From Hyphomicrobium_A sp044507625 (GTDB lineage Bacteria; Pseudomonadota; Alphaproteobacteria; Rhizobiales; Hyphomicrobiaceae), in contig JBIQJE010000013.1 in the NCBI GenBank assembly GCA_044507625.1, forward strand, positions 1 through 64,000: a stretch of 64,000 nucleotides of DNA, given 5' to 3'. How positions within the stretch are numbered: the stretch's first letter is position 1; every line of letters begins with the position of its first letter. Of the stretch, positions 24,182 to 32,611 are shown piece after piece. The translations under genes and the position numbers were made by a program. Under the pieces are notes generated by a model. It was not told the DNA's origin. It worked only from the letters and a program-made list of their open reading frames with translations, and made no database searches.

Positions 24182-24559
24182 ATGGCCGCAACCAAGCCCA
24201 AGGCAAAAGCGAAAACAGCTGCAAAACGTAAGCCCTCGACGGCGCGCCGCAGCACGAAGAAGCCGACGTCCAGCGCCCGTAAAACGACGCCGCGGAAGTG
24301 GTCCCAGAACGTCACCGAGCACAGCGACGCTCTGACACTCGAGCACGACGTGTTCAAGCTCGACGATCCCAAGAAGATCGCCGCGTCCCTGAAGCGCTCG
24401 GCGGAAGAAAGCCATCGCCGCAAATCCGAGCCCTACCGCTCCGCGATGTCGATGCTGACGTTCTACATCAACCGCGCGGGAAGCCAGCTTTCGCAGAAGC
24501 GCAAACGCGTGCTCGAGAACGCGAAGGAAGAGCTGCGCAAGCTCTTCGGCAAGGATTGA
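24182..24559 (+). CDS. DUF3175 family protein
   Basis: 125 aa from ATG 24182, chosen because GGAGG (24173-24177) sits 4 nt before it; an ATG at 24170 contains that site. A Lys/Ala-rich basic tail (residues 1-35) is followed by the DUF3175 domain: RKWSQNVTEHSDALTLEHDVFKLDDPKKIAASLKRSAEESHRRKSEPYRSAMSMLTFYINRAG, in order over residues 38-100, and a final ELRKLFGKD. The family is of unknown function; the basic tail suggests DNA contact. Single gene followed by a terminator hairpin. Confidence 0.88.
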   Translation: MAATKPKAKAKTAAKRKPSTARRSTKKPTSSARKTTPRKWSQNVTEHSDALTLEHDVFKLDDPKKIAASLKRSAEESHRRKSEPYRSAMSMLTFYINRAGSQLSQKRKRVLENAKEELRKLFGKD

Positions 24560-24637
24560 TGCGGCTCATCACGCGCTGTGCACAGAATCCCTCTCCATGC
24601 GACGTGCGGGTGGCACCGCCGGTTGCAAATAGCAAAA

Positions 24638-24662
24638 GTGCCGGACCTGTTCGGTCCGGCAC
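24638..24662. terminator. Bidirectional terminator hairpin
   Basis: GTGCCGGACC (24638-24647) pairs perfectly with GGTCCGGCAC (24653-24662). Four A's precede it (TTTT on the minus strand) and CTTTGCTGTT follows on the plus strand. It lies between the convergent DUF3175 and nlpD-like genes and probably ends both. Confidence 0.8.
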
Positions 24663-24692
24663 CTTTGCTGTTCCGATCGAGCTAGGCGCCGA

Positions 24693-26285
24693 TCACAGGC
24701 GTTCCAGGAACGGTACCGGATCGACGGGTTTGGACCCTTGCCGCAGCTCGAAATGCACCTGCGGCTGATCGACGGACCCGGTACGCCCCGCGGTGGCGAT
24801 CACCTGTCCGCGCTGCACCTTGTCACCGCGCTTCACCATCAGCTGATCGTTGTGCGCGTAAGCCGTCACCCAGCCGTTGTCGTGGCGCAGCAGGACGAGG
24901 TTGCCGTAACCCTTCAGCTCGGCGCCCGCATAGGCCACGGTGCCGCTCTCGGCGGCGTGTACAGATGTGCCGAGCGGTACGGAGAGATTGATGCCGTCGT
25001 TATGCGTGCCGTCGGCGCGCTGGCCGAAACCGGTGATGATGCGGCCGCTCACGGGCCAGCGCAGCTTGTCCGAACCGGAGGACTGGCGCGGCGGTTGGGG
25101 TCCACCGGCAGCGACGCTGTTTGTGTTACGGGTCGCGACCTGCGTGTACTGCGTGCCGCCGCCATTGCCGTTGATGATCGTCGGCTGGCTCGACGCACCG
25201 TTCGACTGCGCAACCGCCTGCTGCGGAGCGGGCTGTTGCGGTGACGAATAGGACGGCGTCGAATATTGCTGTTGCTGCGCAGGCGGCGTCACCACCACTT
25301 GCTGCATGGCGCCGCCATGCGAAGAGCCGCCTGAGCCGTTCGGAATGCGCAGCACGGTGCCGGCCTTCACGCCGCGTGCATCGGTGATGCCGTTGGCGCG
25401 CTGCAGTTCGCCGACGGGCACACCGAAGTTGCGCGAGATCCCGTAGAGGGAATCCCCCGGTTGCACCGTATAGGTGCCGGAGTGCCGGCCGCTATAATCG
25501 GCTGACGGCGGCGCCGGCGGAGGCTGGATGCTCGCGGTCTGCGTCGGCGGCGGCGTTCCGTAGCGGTTCGAAGCAACCCCCTGCGGCAGATACAAGCGCT
25601 GACCCAGCGCCAAGTTCGTGCTCGTCAGGTTGTTGATCTGCATGAGCTCGGCGACGGAGACGTTGTAGCGGCGCGAAAGCCCGTACAGCGTATCTCCGGA
25701 CTGCACCTCGATCATATCGCCCGGGCTCGCCAGAGAGGGCGTCGGCTGCGGATCGTAACGATTGGTGGAAGCCGTGGAAGCCGGCGCGACGGTGCCGTAG
25801 CGGCCGCTGTCGGTATAGGAATTATGGCTCGGCGAACGGCCATAGCTGTTGGCCGAGGAACCGCGGTCGCTGCTCGCGGTGCCACGTCGGCTATAGGCGT
25901 CGGAGCGCCCGTAGTTGTTCGTATCGGCACGCGGGTTCGCGGCGGCGTAGTTATCGCCGTACCGGCCGCCGGAATAGGCGCCGGACGAGGACGGCGTCGC
26001 GTCGGGAAGGGCTTGCGTCGAAACGCTGCTCTCGCGATAGGTGCGTGGCGCGCTGTAGCCCCCGCTGCCGTAGCCGTCGTTGCCGAGGTAGCTGGGGTTG
26101 CCGCGACTGGACGCCGAAGCCGTCTGCCGCGGCGGATCGTCGTTGAGACTGAAACTGGGAAAATCGAATCCCGAAACCGATGCGCTGCAGCCGCCGGCGA
26201 GAGTTGCCAGTAATACTGCTGCAGCGCGGCCCGCTGGCTGAAGGGCTATGGCTCCGCGAGATCTAAAACGCATAAAACGCATCAT
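24693..26285 (-). CDS. nlpD: NlpD-type lipoprotein: two LysM repeats and a degenerate LytM/M23 domain
   Basis: 530 aa from ATG 26285 (a TTG 7 codons earlier is open too). A lipobox LATLAGGC lies near residue 33, so it is probably an outer-membrane lipoprotein. A long Ser/Tyr/Asn-rich linker leads to LysM 1 (VQSGDTLYGLSRRYNVSVAE) and LysM 2 (VQPGDSLYGISRNFGVPVGE), then LytM from about residue 407. Zinc ligands are lost: the HxxxD pair is Asn429/Asn433 (NDGIN) and the HxH first His is Gln509 (QVH). This matches NlpD, which does not cut peptidoglycan but activates amidases at division. surE and serS lie upstream in the same direction, the usual nlpD neighbourhood. A CtrA-like box stands upstream. 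Confidence 0.88.
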   Translation of the reverse strand: MMRFMRFRSRGAIALQPAGRAAAVLLATLAGGCSASVSGFDFPSFSLNDDPPRQTASASSRGNPSYLGNDGYGSGGYSAPRTYRESSVSTQALPDATPSSSGAYSGGRYGDNYAAANPRADTNNYGRSDAYSRRGTASSDRGSSANSYGRSPSHNSYTDSGRYGTVAPASTASTNRYDPQPTPSLASPGDMIEVQSGDTLYGLSRRYNVSVAELMQINNLTSTNLALGQRLYLPQGVASNRYGTPPPTQTASIQPPPAPPSADYSGRHSGTYTVQPGDSLYGISRNFGVPVGELQRANGITDARGVKAGTVLRIPNGSGGSSHGGAMQQVVVTPPAQQQQYSTPSYSSPQQPAPQQAVAQSNGASSQPTIINGNGGGTQYTQVATRNTNSVAAGGPQPPRQSSGSDKLRWPVSGRIITGFGQRADGTHNDGINLSVPLGTSVHAAESGTVAYAGAELKGYGNLVLLRHDNGWVTAYAHNDQLMVKRGDKVQRGQVIATAGRTGSVDQPQVHFELRQGSKPVDPVPFLERL

Positions 26286-26328
26286 GATACGCACCTTTAC
26301 TGCCAACCTTCCATTAATCCTTAAGAGG

Positions 26329-26343
26329 TTAATGGACGCTTAA
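26329..26343. promoter_or_regulatory. CtrA-like box TTAA-N7-TTAA upstream of nlpD
   Basis: TTAATGGACGCTTAA matches the alphaproteobacterial CtrA consensus of two TTAA halves with 7 nt between. It lies 43 nt upstream of the nlpD ATG, with two more TTAA words just downstream (26315-26325). CtrA controls division genes in this class. The assignment rests on the motif alone. Confidence 0.5.
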
Positions 26344-26567
26344 CGGAGGCAGCATGCGCCTTCTAAAACCGCAATTTCGATGGGCGAACTGGAGCGAAAA
26401 ACACGCACCCGGTCATTCCCGCCTTGTGAGAAAAGTTACTTAGCCATTGTGCGCTGTTAACGACGTAGCGGCGACGACATCGCGGCGGCGCGATGGCATT
26501 TACCAGCATCTGAGCACTGGCGAGTGGCGCTGCAGTCAAGTCGCGCGGAGCGGCAAGCGCTTGCCGC

Positions 26568-27368
26568 TCAAAGATCGCCGCCGCTTGCCCGCCGCCGGTC
26601 GGACGGCATGTCGAACGCGCGTTGCAAAGAGCGGCACGTCGCATCGTGCGTGAGGTTGAGGCTCAGTGGCGTCACCGAGATTCGCCGCGCTTCGACGGCC
26701 GCAAGGTCGGTTCCTGGAACGAGCGTCGATGGGGGCCGCTGGAAGTTGAACCAGAAGTACGGCATGCCCCACGGATCGCTGCGCTGGTCGATTTGCAATG
26801 ACGCCTGGTCGCGCCGCCCCTGCCGCGTCACCTCGATGCCGGTGACGGCCTCCGGAGGACATGCGGGATAATTCACGTTGGTCACCACGCCCGGCTGCGC
26901 CTCGGTTTCCAAGAGGCGCGCGATGAGCCCCGGCCCGTGCGTCAACGGCGTTTCCCAGTGGATCTTCCCCTCCTCGAGCGAGCCGCCCACTTGGCTCATG
27001 GCGATGGAGCGGATGCCGAGAATGGTCCCCTCGCTCGCCGCGGCGATCGTGCCCGAATAGGTCACGTCTTCAGCAAGGTTCGACCCGTGATTGACGCCCG
27101 ACAACACGAGGTCCGGCGGATGGTCGATGAGGAAGTGGCGCACCGCCATCAGCACGCAATCCGTCGGCGTGCCGCGAAGAACGAACGTACGCTCGTTCGT
27201 TTGCCGCACACGCAACGGCTCGTGCAGCGTCATCGAGTGGGAGGCACCCGACTGGTTCTTTTCCGGCGCCACGACCCACACGTCAGACGAGACCTGCTCG
27301 GCGATGCGCCGCAGCACATCGAGGCCCTCGGCCAGATATCCGTCGTCGTTGGTGACGAGAATACGCAC
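26568..27368 (-). CDS. surE: 5'/3'-nucleotidase SurE
   Basis: 266 aa from the GTG at 27368, one base after the serS stop. SurE removes phosphate from nucleoside monophosphates and short polyphosphates with a metal ion. The N-terminal VRILVTNDDGYLAEGLDVL contains the metal-binding NDDG; GTPTDCV and LVLSGVNHGSNLAEDVTYSGTIAAASEG (in two blocks near residues 80-115) are the usual following motifs. The C-terminus is 10-15 residues longer than typical. It is coupled to serS and precedes nlpD; the pcm gene often found between surE and nlpD is missing here. Confidence 0.95.
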   Translation of the reverse strand: MRILVTNDDGYLAEGLDVLRRIAEQVSSDVWVVAPEKNQSGASHSMTLHEPLRVRQTNERTFVLRGTPTDCVLMAVRHFLIDHPPDLVLSGVNHGSNLAEDVTYSGTIAAASEGTILGIRSIAMSQVGGSLEEGKIHWETPLTHGPGLIARLLETEAQPGVVTNVNYPACPPEAVTGIEVTRQGRRDQASLQIDQRSDPWGMPYFWFNFQRPPSTLVPGTDLAAVEARRISVTPLSLNLTHDATCRSLQRAFDMPSDRRRASGGDL

Positions 27369-27369
27369 G

Positions 27370-28653
27370 TCAGGCCGCCTTCTCGATGCGTGCGAGGCCG
27401 CCCATGTACGGGCGCAACGCCTCGGGGATGAGGATCGAGCCGTCCGCCTGCTGATAGTTCTCCATGACGGCGATGAGCGTACGTCCGACGGCAAGGCCCG
27501 AGCCGTTGAGCGTATGCACGAAGCGCGTATCCTTCGCCCCCTTCGGACGGTAACGTGCATTCATGCGCCGCGCCTGGAAGTCGCCGCACACCGAGCACGA
27601 CGAAATCTCGCGATAGGTATCCTCGCCCGGCAGCCACACCTCGATGTCGTAGGTCTTGCGCGAGGCAAAGCCCATGTCGCCCGTGCAGAGGAGGATCGTA
27701 CGGAAGGGAAGGCCGAGGCGCTTCAGTACTTCCTCGGCGCACGATGTCATGCGCTCGTGCTCCGCAAGGCTCTCCTCCGGCGTCGTGATGGAGACGAGCT
27801 CCACCTTGGTGAACTGGTGCTGGCGGATCATGCCGCGCGTGTCACGCCCCGCGGCACCCGCCTCCGAGCGGAAGCACGGCGTATACGCGGTGAGGCGCAT
27901 CGGCAGCTTGTCCTCGTCGACGATTTCCTCGCGCACGAAGTTCGTGAGTGAGACTTCCGCCGTGGGGATCAGCCAGAAGCCGTTCTCCGTCCGGAACAGG
28001 TCCTCGGCGAACTTCGGCAGGTTGCCCGTGCCATAGGCCGCATCATCGCGCACCATGAGCGGCACGATGTTCTCGGTGTAGCCGAACTCGGACGTGTGGA
28101 GATCGAGCATGAAGGCGCCCAGCGCCCGCTCCAGCCGCGCCAGCGCGCCCTTCAGCACCACGAACCGCGCACCGGATATTTTCGCCGCGGTGGCAAAATC
28201 CATGAGGCCGAGCGCTTCGCCGATCTCGAAGTGCTGCTTGGGCGCGAAGTCGAACTTGGTCGGTGCGCCGACCTTGCGCACCTCGACGTTGTCCTTCTCG
28301 TTCTTGCCGAGCGGAACCTCTTCGAGCGGCAGGTTGGGAATGACCGACAGGGCATCGCGCAGCTTGGCGTCGAGCGCGCGCTCTTCGCCCTCGCCCGCCG
28401 CGAGCTGATCCTTCAGCGCCGTCACCTCGGCCATCAGCTCGGCCGCCTTGGCTTCGTCCTTCGCGGCCTTGGCCTTGCCGATCTCCTTCGAGGCGGCGTT
28501 GCGGCGCGCCTGCGCCTCCTGCAGCTTCGTCACGTGCGCGCGCCGCGCTTCGTCGAGGGCGATCAGCGCGGCGGACTGCGGAGAAAGCCCACGCTTCTTC
28601 AAGCCAGCGTCGAACGCTTCCGGATTTTCTCTGATCCACTTGATGTCGAACAC
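27370..28653 (-). CDS. serS: Seryl-tRNA synthetase
   Basis: 427 aa, ATG 28653. Class II synthetase that charges tRNA-Ser. The N-terminal long coiled-coil arm covers about residues 35-105 (LDEARRAHVTKLQEAQARRN and on). Motif 2 is CFRSEAGAAGRDTRGMIRQHQF near 265-285, motif 3 GSGLAVGRTLIAVMENYQ near 385-402. Length is normal (about 425). It is followed by surE without a gap and preceded by tatC across a REP-like element. Confidence 0.97.
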   Translation of the reverse strand: MFDIKWIRENPEAFDAGLKKRGLSPQSAALIALDEARRAHVTKLQEAQARRNAASKEIGKAKAAKDEAKAAELMAEVTALKDQLAAGEGEERALDAKLRDALSVIPNLPLEEVPLGKNEKDNVEVRKVGAPTKFDFAPKQHFEIGEALGLMDFATAAKISGARFVVLKGALARLERALGAFMLDLHTSEFGYTENIVPLMVRDDAAYGTGNLPKFAEDLFRTENGFWLIPTAEVSLTNFVREEIVDEDKLPMRLTAYTPCFRSEAGAAGRDTRGMIRQHQFTKVELVSITTPEESLAEHERMTSCAEEVLKRLGLPFRTILLCTGDMGFASRKTYDIEVWLPGEDTYREISSCSVCGDFQARRMNARYRPKGAKDTRFVHTLNGSGLAVGRTLIAVMENYQQADGSILIPEALRPYMGGLARIEKAA

Positions 28654-28692
28654 GTCGAGCCTCGAATTGCTATCTGGTCAACGCCGTCTTCA

Positions 28693-28774
28693 CGTCATCC
28701 TGGCGCAGGCCGGGATCCACGACACCTCGAAAAGCAAGTGTGGCGACTTGGGTGGATGCCACGCCGGCATGACG
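28693..28774. repeat. REP-like imperfect palindrome between tatC and serS
   Basis: The element begins CGTCATCCTGGCGCAGG and ends GCCGGCATGACG. The terminal CGTCAT/ATGACG pair, then GGATCCAC against GTGGAT, form an imperfect inverted repeat of about 82 bp. Read as protein it gives VILAQAGIHD and CHAGMT, the well-known mark of dispersed bacterial intergenic palindromes. Confidence 0.7.
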
Positions 28775-28849
28775 TTCACTTCTTCGTCGACGATGGTTGG
28801 CGATTCGTTGGACGGTATAGTGGGCGCGCAGAGGATGGTCCAGCCGCGA

Positions 28850-29665
28850 TCAAATCGCACCGGATGCCTGCTTGGCGGCCTGCTGCCGGGTGACGCGCTC
28901 CACCGCCCAGATAGACAGCTCGTAAAGCGCAACCGTCGGCAGCATCATAGCGACCATGCTGAACGGGTCCGGGGGAGACAGCACCGCCGCCACCGCCGTG
29001 ATGCCGAGGATCGCATAGCGTCGCCCCTTTTTGAGGGCCTCAGCCGTGACGATCCCGGCGCGCGCGAGCAGCGTCAACACCACCGGGAGCTGGAAGCAGA
29101 TCCCGAACCCGATGATGAGGGTCATGATGAGCGCCAGGTATTCCGAAACGCGCGCCTGCAGGTGAATCTCCACCGGCCCGCCCGTTTGCTGCATCGACAG
29201 GAAGAACCGCATCGCCATCGGCATGACGAGGAAATAGACGATCAGCGCGCCGAGCAGGAACAGCAGCGGCGTTGCGATGAGATACGGCAGGAACGCGCGG
29301 CGCTCGTTCTTGTAGAGGCCGGGCGCCACGAACTTATAGACCTGGTTGGCGACGATCGGGAACGAGATGCAGGCCGCGCCGAACAGGGCGAGCTTCATCT
29401 GCGTGAACAGGAACTCCTGCGGCGCCGTGTAGATCATCTCGATCGGCTCGGTGCCCCCGTGCGCCCACTGATAGGGCAGCACCAGCACGTTGTAGATCTG
29501 CTTGGCGAAAGCGAAGCAGATGACGAACGCGATGCCGAGGCCGATCATCGAATAGATCAGCCGCTGACGCAGCTCGACGAGATGATCCATCAGCGGCGCC
29601 TTGGAGGCATCGATCTCTTCCTGGCCGGAGCGCTGCGGTTGCTGGGTGGGAACGCCGTTGGTCAT
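28850..29665 (-). CDS. tatC: Sec-independent protein translocase TatC
   Basis: 271 aa, ATG 29665. Core receptor of the twin-arginine translocase in the inner membrane, which recognises the RR signal. It shows the N-terminal MDHLVELRQRLIYSMIG signature and six membrane helices; the Pro-containing FQLPVVLTLLARAGIVTAE is also typical. Length is normal plus a short Gln/Ala tail. The start overlaps the tatB stop (29662-29665, ATGA). Confidence 0.97.
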   Translation of the reverse strand: MTNGVPTQQPQRSGQEEIDASKAPLMDHLVELRQRLIYSMIGLGIAFVICFAFAKQIYNVLVLPYQWAHGGTEPIEMIYTAPQEFLFTQMKLALFGAACISFPIVANQVYKFVAPGLYKNERRAFLPYLIATPLLFLLGALIVYFLVMPMAMRFFLSMQQTGGPVEIHLQARVSEYLALIMTLIIGFGICFQLPVVLTLLARAGIVTAEALKKGRRYAILGITAVAAVLSPPDPFSMVAMMLPTVALYELSIWAVERVTRQQAAKQASGAI

Positions 29666-30084
29666 GCGGCCCCCCTGTCCGGCCCGCCGTTGTGATCGGG
29701 AATATGATCGGGAACGCCGACGGTCTCGCCCTCCGGCGCGGCGGACGTGCTACTAGGCAGCGTCGGCGTTTCCGCGCCCGACCGTTCGCGGACTTCCCGG
29801 GCCTCTGCGGCGGCGGCCTCGATCTGCGTGTCGATGGCGCGAGAGCCGGCCGATACCGTTTCGCGGACCTCGCGGGAAACGTTGTCGAACTCGTTCTTCA
29901 ACTGATCGAGCTCGGCTTCCTTCAGGGCTTCGTCGAAATGCTGGCGGAACTCGGCCGCCTGCCGGCGCACGAATCCGAGATACTTGCCCACGGTGCGCAG
30001 GAGGATCGGCAGGTCCTTCGGACCGACGACGATCAGTGCCACGACGGCGAGGATCAGAAGCTTGCTGGAGGTGATGTCGAACAT
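29662..30084 (-). CDS. tatB: Sec-independent protein translocase TatB
   Basis: 140 aa, ATG 30084. A single N-terminal membrane helix with the family Glu replaced in this group by the start MFDITSSKLLILAVVALIVVGPKDLP, then an amphipathic helix LPILLRTVGKYLGFVRRQAAEFR and a long charged helical tail ending in a Pro/Gly-rich stretch. It works with TatC in recognising the substrate. It lies 72 nt downstream of tatA and overlaps tatC. Confidence 0.95.
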   Translation of the reverse strand: MFDITSSKLLILAVVALIVVGPKDLPILLRTVGKYLGFVRRQAAEFRQHFDEALKEAELDQLKNEFDNVSREVRETVSAGSRAIDTQIEAAAAEAREVRERSGAETPTLPSSTSAAPEGETVGVPDHIPDHNGGPDRGAA

Positions 30085-30156
30085 GCGTCGTTCCGATTGC
30101 CGACGCGCTCACGGCGCGGCGGAATGCCGGCGCCGAGGCATCATCGTACGGCCCGC

Positions 30157-30396
30157 TCAGCCGGTCTTGGTGGTGTTGCGCTCGGTGGACTTCAGCGGGC
30201 GCTGATCAATGACGCGCGGATCGGTCGGCCGCGCCTCGGCCTGCTGCTCGTCGTCACCGTCGTCCGACAGGCCCTTCTTGAAGCTCTTAATGCCCTTGGC
30301 CATGTCGCCCATGATCGACGAAATGCGCCCGCTGCCGCCGAACACGAGCACAGCGACAAGTGCGAGGATGAGCAAATGCCAGCCACTGAGGCCCAT
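30157..30396 (-). CDS. tatA: Sec-independent protein translocase TatA
   Basis: 79 aa from ATG 30396. N-terminal membrane helix MGLSGWHLLILALVAVLVFG, then GSGRISSIMGDMAKGIKSFKKGLSDD, the amphipathic helix with the FxKG region, and a charged tail. TatA forms the variable-size pore of the Tat system. The in-frame upstream extension is not TatA-like. tatB and tatC follow on the same strand, so this is the promoter-proximal gene of the operon. Confidence 0.96.
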   Translation of the reverse strand: MGLSGWHLLILALVAVLVFGGSGRISSIMGDMAKGIKSFKKGLSDDGDDEQQAEARPTDPRVIDQRPLKSTERNTTKTG

Positions 30397-30441
30397 CGTC
30401 GTCCGCTCCCTGACTTCACGCTGCGAAGGTCGCAACGCTAC

Positions 30442-30457
30442 GTTGCTATTTAGCAAC
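30442..30457. promoter_or_regulatory. Inverted repeat upstream of tatA
   Basis: GTTGCT (30442-30447) and AGCAAC (30452-30457) flank a 4-nt AT spacer, 46 nt before the tatA start. It could be an operator or an RNA hairpin in the leader. Only symmetry supports it. Confidence 0.3.
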
Positions 30458-30531
30458 CTCTATCGCAGAAAGCCCAAAGTGCCGCAAGGCCGCCACGGCC
30501 CGACTTCCTGACGCTAAGCATTACAAATACT

Positions 30532-31677
30532 TTACTTTTGGCTTTCCGCCGGAAATACAAGCACCCCCGCGGGGTCGATCAGAGCGCGCACATCCTCGCC
30601 GCGCTGGAAGCCGGCATTCTCCCTCACGCGAACCTTGAGCGGCTGCTCGAAGCCCTCGATGCCCACCTCGAGCCGCGCGACATCGCCGAGGAACTTCACG
30701 TCCAGCACCCGCCCCGGTAGCCCTGCCCCCTCCCGGGCAAGCCGGACGCCCCGCTCGCGGATGCACACCGTTGCCTGCGCGCCCCCGCCGAGCGCCGGCG
30801 CGAACAGCGTGCCCATGGGGGTATCGATGCCCGCTGGGCCGACCCGGTAGCCGATCTCGTTGATCTCCGAAAAGAGGCGCGCCACGAAGAGGTCCGCGGG
30901 GCGATGGTAGAGTTCCTCGGCGCGCCCCGCCTGCACCAGCCGGCCCGCCCGCATCACGACGATCCGGTCGCCGATGCGCATGGCTTCTTCCGGATTGTGG
31001 GTCACGATCACTGACGTTGCGCGCGTCTCGCGCAGCAGCGACAGCGTCTCCTCCTGCATGGCTTCGCGCAACTGCACGTCGAGCCCGGAGAACGGCTCGT
31101 CCATCAGCATCACGGCCGGGCGCGGCACCAGCGCCCGTGCGAGCGCCACGCGCTGCTGCTGCCCCCCGGAAAGGATATGCGGGTATTGGTCGGCAACGTG
31201 CACCAGGCCGACTCTCTTGAGCGCTGCGATGGCTTCGCGCCTGGCCTCGGCCTTGGGCAGGCCCTTGAGACCGAAAGCGACGTTACCGAGGATCGTAAGA
31301 TGCGGAAAAAGCGCAAAATCCTGAAACATCAGGCCGACGCTGCGCCCCTCGGGAACGACAAACCGCGATGGTCCCGCAACCTCGCGCCCGTTGATGAGCA
31401 CGCGGCCCGCTGACGGGCGCTCGATGCCGGCGGCGATGCGCAGCAACGTCGTCTTTCCGCAGCCGGAGGGTCCGAGCAGGCATACGATCTCACCGGGTTC
31501 GATATCGAGGTCTACGCCGGCAAGGGCGCGCGTCGTGCCGTAGGCCCGCTCGACATTCTCGAAGGTGAGGCGCGCGGCGAAGGTCGCGGCGGCACGGCCC
31601 TTCCCGTCGCGGCTGCCGTTCCCGGCGTCGATAGCAGCGGCAGGCGCTGCGGGCGGAGCTGACTTGGATTGCGGCAA
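30532..31677 (-). CDS. ABC transporter ATP-binding protein, Fe3+/spermidine type (FbpC/PotA-like)
   Basis: 381 aa. The start at 31677 is a TTG without a clear ribosome binding site, so a later start is possible. Walker A GPSGCGKTT near residue 70, signature LSGGQQQRVALARAL, Walker B VMLMDEPFSGLD and the switch His in VTHNPEEAM are all intact. The C-terminal 110 residues form a TOBE-like domain (VCIRERGVRL...GRVLDVKFLGDVARLEV), as in ferric iron and polyamine importers. No permease or binding-protein gene is in the window, so it is an orphan or serves a distant system. Confidence 0.9.
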   Translation of the reverse strand: MPQSKSAPPAAPAAAIDAGNGSRDGKGRAAATFAARLTFENVERAYGTTRALAGVDLDIEPGEIVCLLGPSGCGKTTLLRIAAGIERPSAGRVLINGREVAGPSRFVVPEGRSVGLMFQDFALFPHLTILGNVAFGLKGLPKAEARREAIAALKRVGLVHVADQYPHILSGGQQQRVALARALVPRPAVMLMDEPFSGLDVQLREAMQEETLSLLRETRATSVIVTHNPEEAMRIGDRIVVMRAGRLVQAGRAEELYHRPADLFVARLFSEINEIGYRVGPAGIDTPMGTLFAPALGGGAQATVCIRERGVRLAREGAGLPGRVLDVKFLGDVARLEVGIEGFEQPLKVRVRENAGFQRGEDVRALIDPAGVLVFPAESQK

Positions 31678-31686
31678 CGGAAAGTA

Positions 31687-31713
31687 CCTGAGCTACGCGG
31701 CGGTTAGCTCAGG
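31687..31713. repeat. Perfect 9-bp inverted repeat spanning the scpB stop
   Basis: CCTGAGCTA (31687-31695) and TAGCTCAGG (31705-31713) flank a 9-nt spacer. The right arm includes the scpB stop codon. It may fold at the 3' end of the scpB mRNA; no T-run follows, so it is not called a terminator. Confidence 0.45.
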
Positions 31714-32578
31714 ACTTATCGGGCTCCTCGCCCTCGGGCAAGTCGGCCACATCGCCCTCGGCCGTCCCATCGCCGTCGATGCCGTCTTCGTCCGCCTCTT
31801 CCTCGTCGTCCACAGCATCGAGCGGGAGTTCGTCCGGCGTCAGGGCAGCAACGTCGGTCGGCTCCGGAACCGCAAAATCGGGCGGCAGGTTGCCGTCGAG
31901 CAGACCCGAAGCGCGCAGCTCCGCAAGCCCCGGCAGGTCCTTGATGCTCTCGAGGCCGAAATGGCTGAGAAAGCTATCCGTGGTGCCGTACGTCACCGGG
32001 CGGCCCGGCGCACGGCGGCGGCCGCGCAGGCGCACCCACCCGGTCTCCAGCAGGATGTCGATGGTGCCGGCCGAGGTTGTTACGCCGCGGATGTCTTCGA
32101 TCTCCGCACGCGTCACCGGCTGGTGGTAGGCGATGATCGACAGCGTCTCCAGTGCCGCCTTGGAGAGGCGCCGCTCCTGCGTCGCATACCGCTCCAGGAG
32201 GTAGGAAAGATCCTCCGCGGTGCGGAATGCCCACTTGCCCGCGACCTTGACGAGATTGACGCCGCGGCCCGCATAGAACGCGCGCAGTTCCTCGATCAGG
32301 GCATCAATGTCTTCGCCCTCGGGAAAGTGCGTGCCCAGATGGGCGACATCGAGAGGCTCTGAGGCGGCGAACAGCACGGCCTCCAGGATACGTAGCTTGG
32401 CACGATGATCGGCGAACGGTAGCGCTGCGACGTTGCGCGGGAACGCGCCCGCGTGCGCCGCCGCCTCTTCTTCGCCGGCTTCGTCGCGCGCGTCGTCACG
32501 GACAGCGTCGTGGCTCTCCTGGCTCGAAGAAGGCACCAGGGTCAGACGTGGCGGCTCCATGCGCTTTTCTTTCGTCAT
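31709..32578 (-). CDS. scpB: Segregation and condensation protein B
   Basis: 289 aa from ATG 32578; a GTG at 32608 and an ATG at 32560 are alternatives. ScpB binds the kleisin ScpA in the SMC condensin complex that compacts and separates chromosomes. Two winged-helix domains: RILEAVLFAASEPLDVAHL near residue 60 and LSKAALETLSIIAYHQPVTRAEIEDIRGV with YGTTDSFLSHFGLESIKDLPGL near 140-220. A long acidic Asp/Glu tail ends the protein, which is usual in this class. scpA lies immediately upstream. Confidence 0.93.
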   Translation of the reverse strand: MTKEKRMEPPRLTLVPSSSQESHDAVRDDARDEAGEEEAAAHAGAFPRNVAALPFADHRAKLRILEAVLFAASEPLDVAHLGTHFPEGEDIDALIEELRAFYAGRGVNLVKVAGKWAFRTAEDLSYLLERYATQERRLSKAALETLSIIAYHQPVTRAEIEDIRGVTTSAGTIDILLETGWVRLRGRRRAPGRPVTYGTTDSFLSHFGLESIKDLPGLAELRASGLLDGNLPPDFAVPEPTDVAALTPDELPLDAVDDEEEADEDGIDGDGTAEGDVADLPEGEEPDKS

Positions 32579-32611
32579 TGGATGTCCGAAACGCACACGC
32601 TGTTGCACCGA

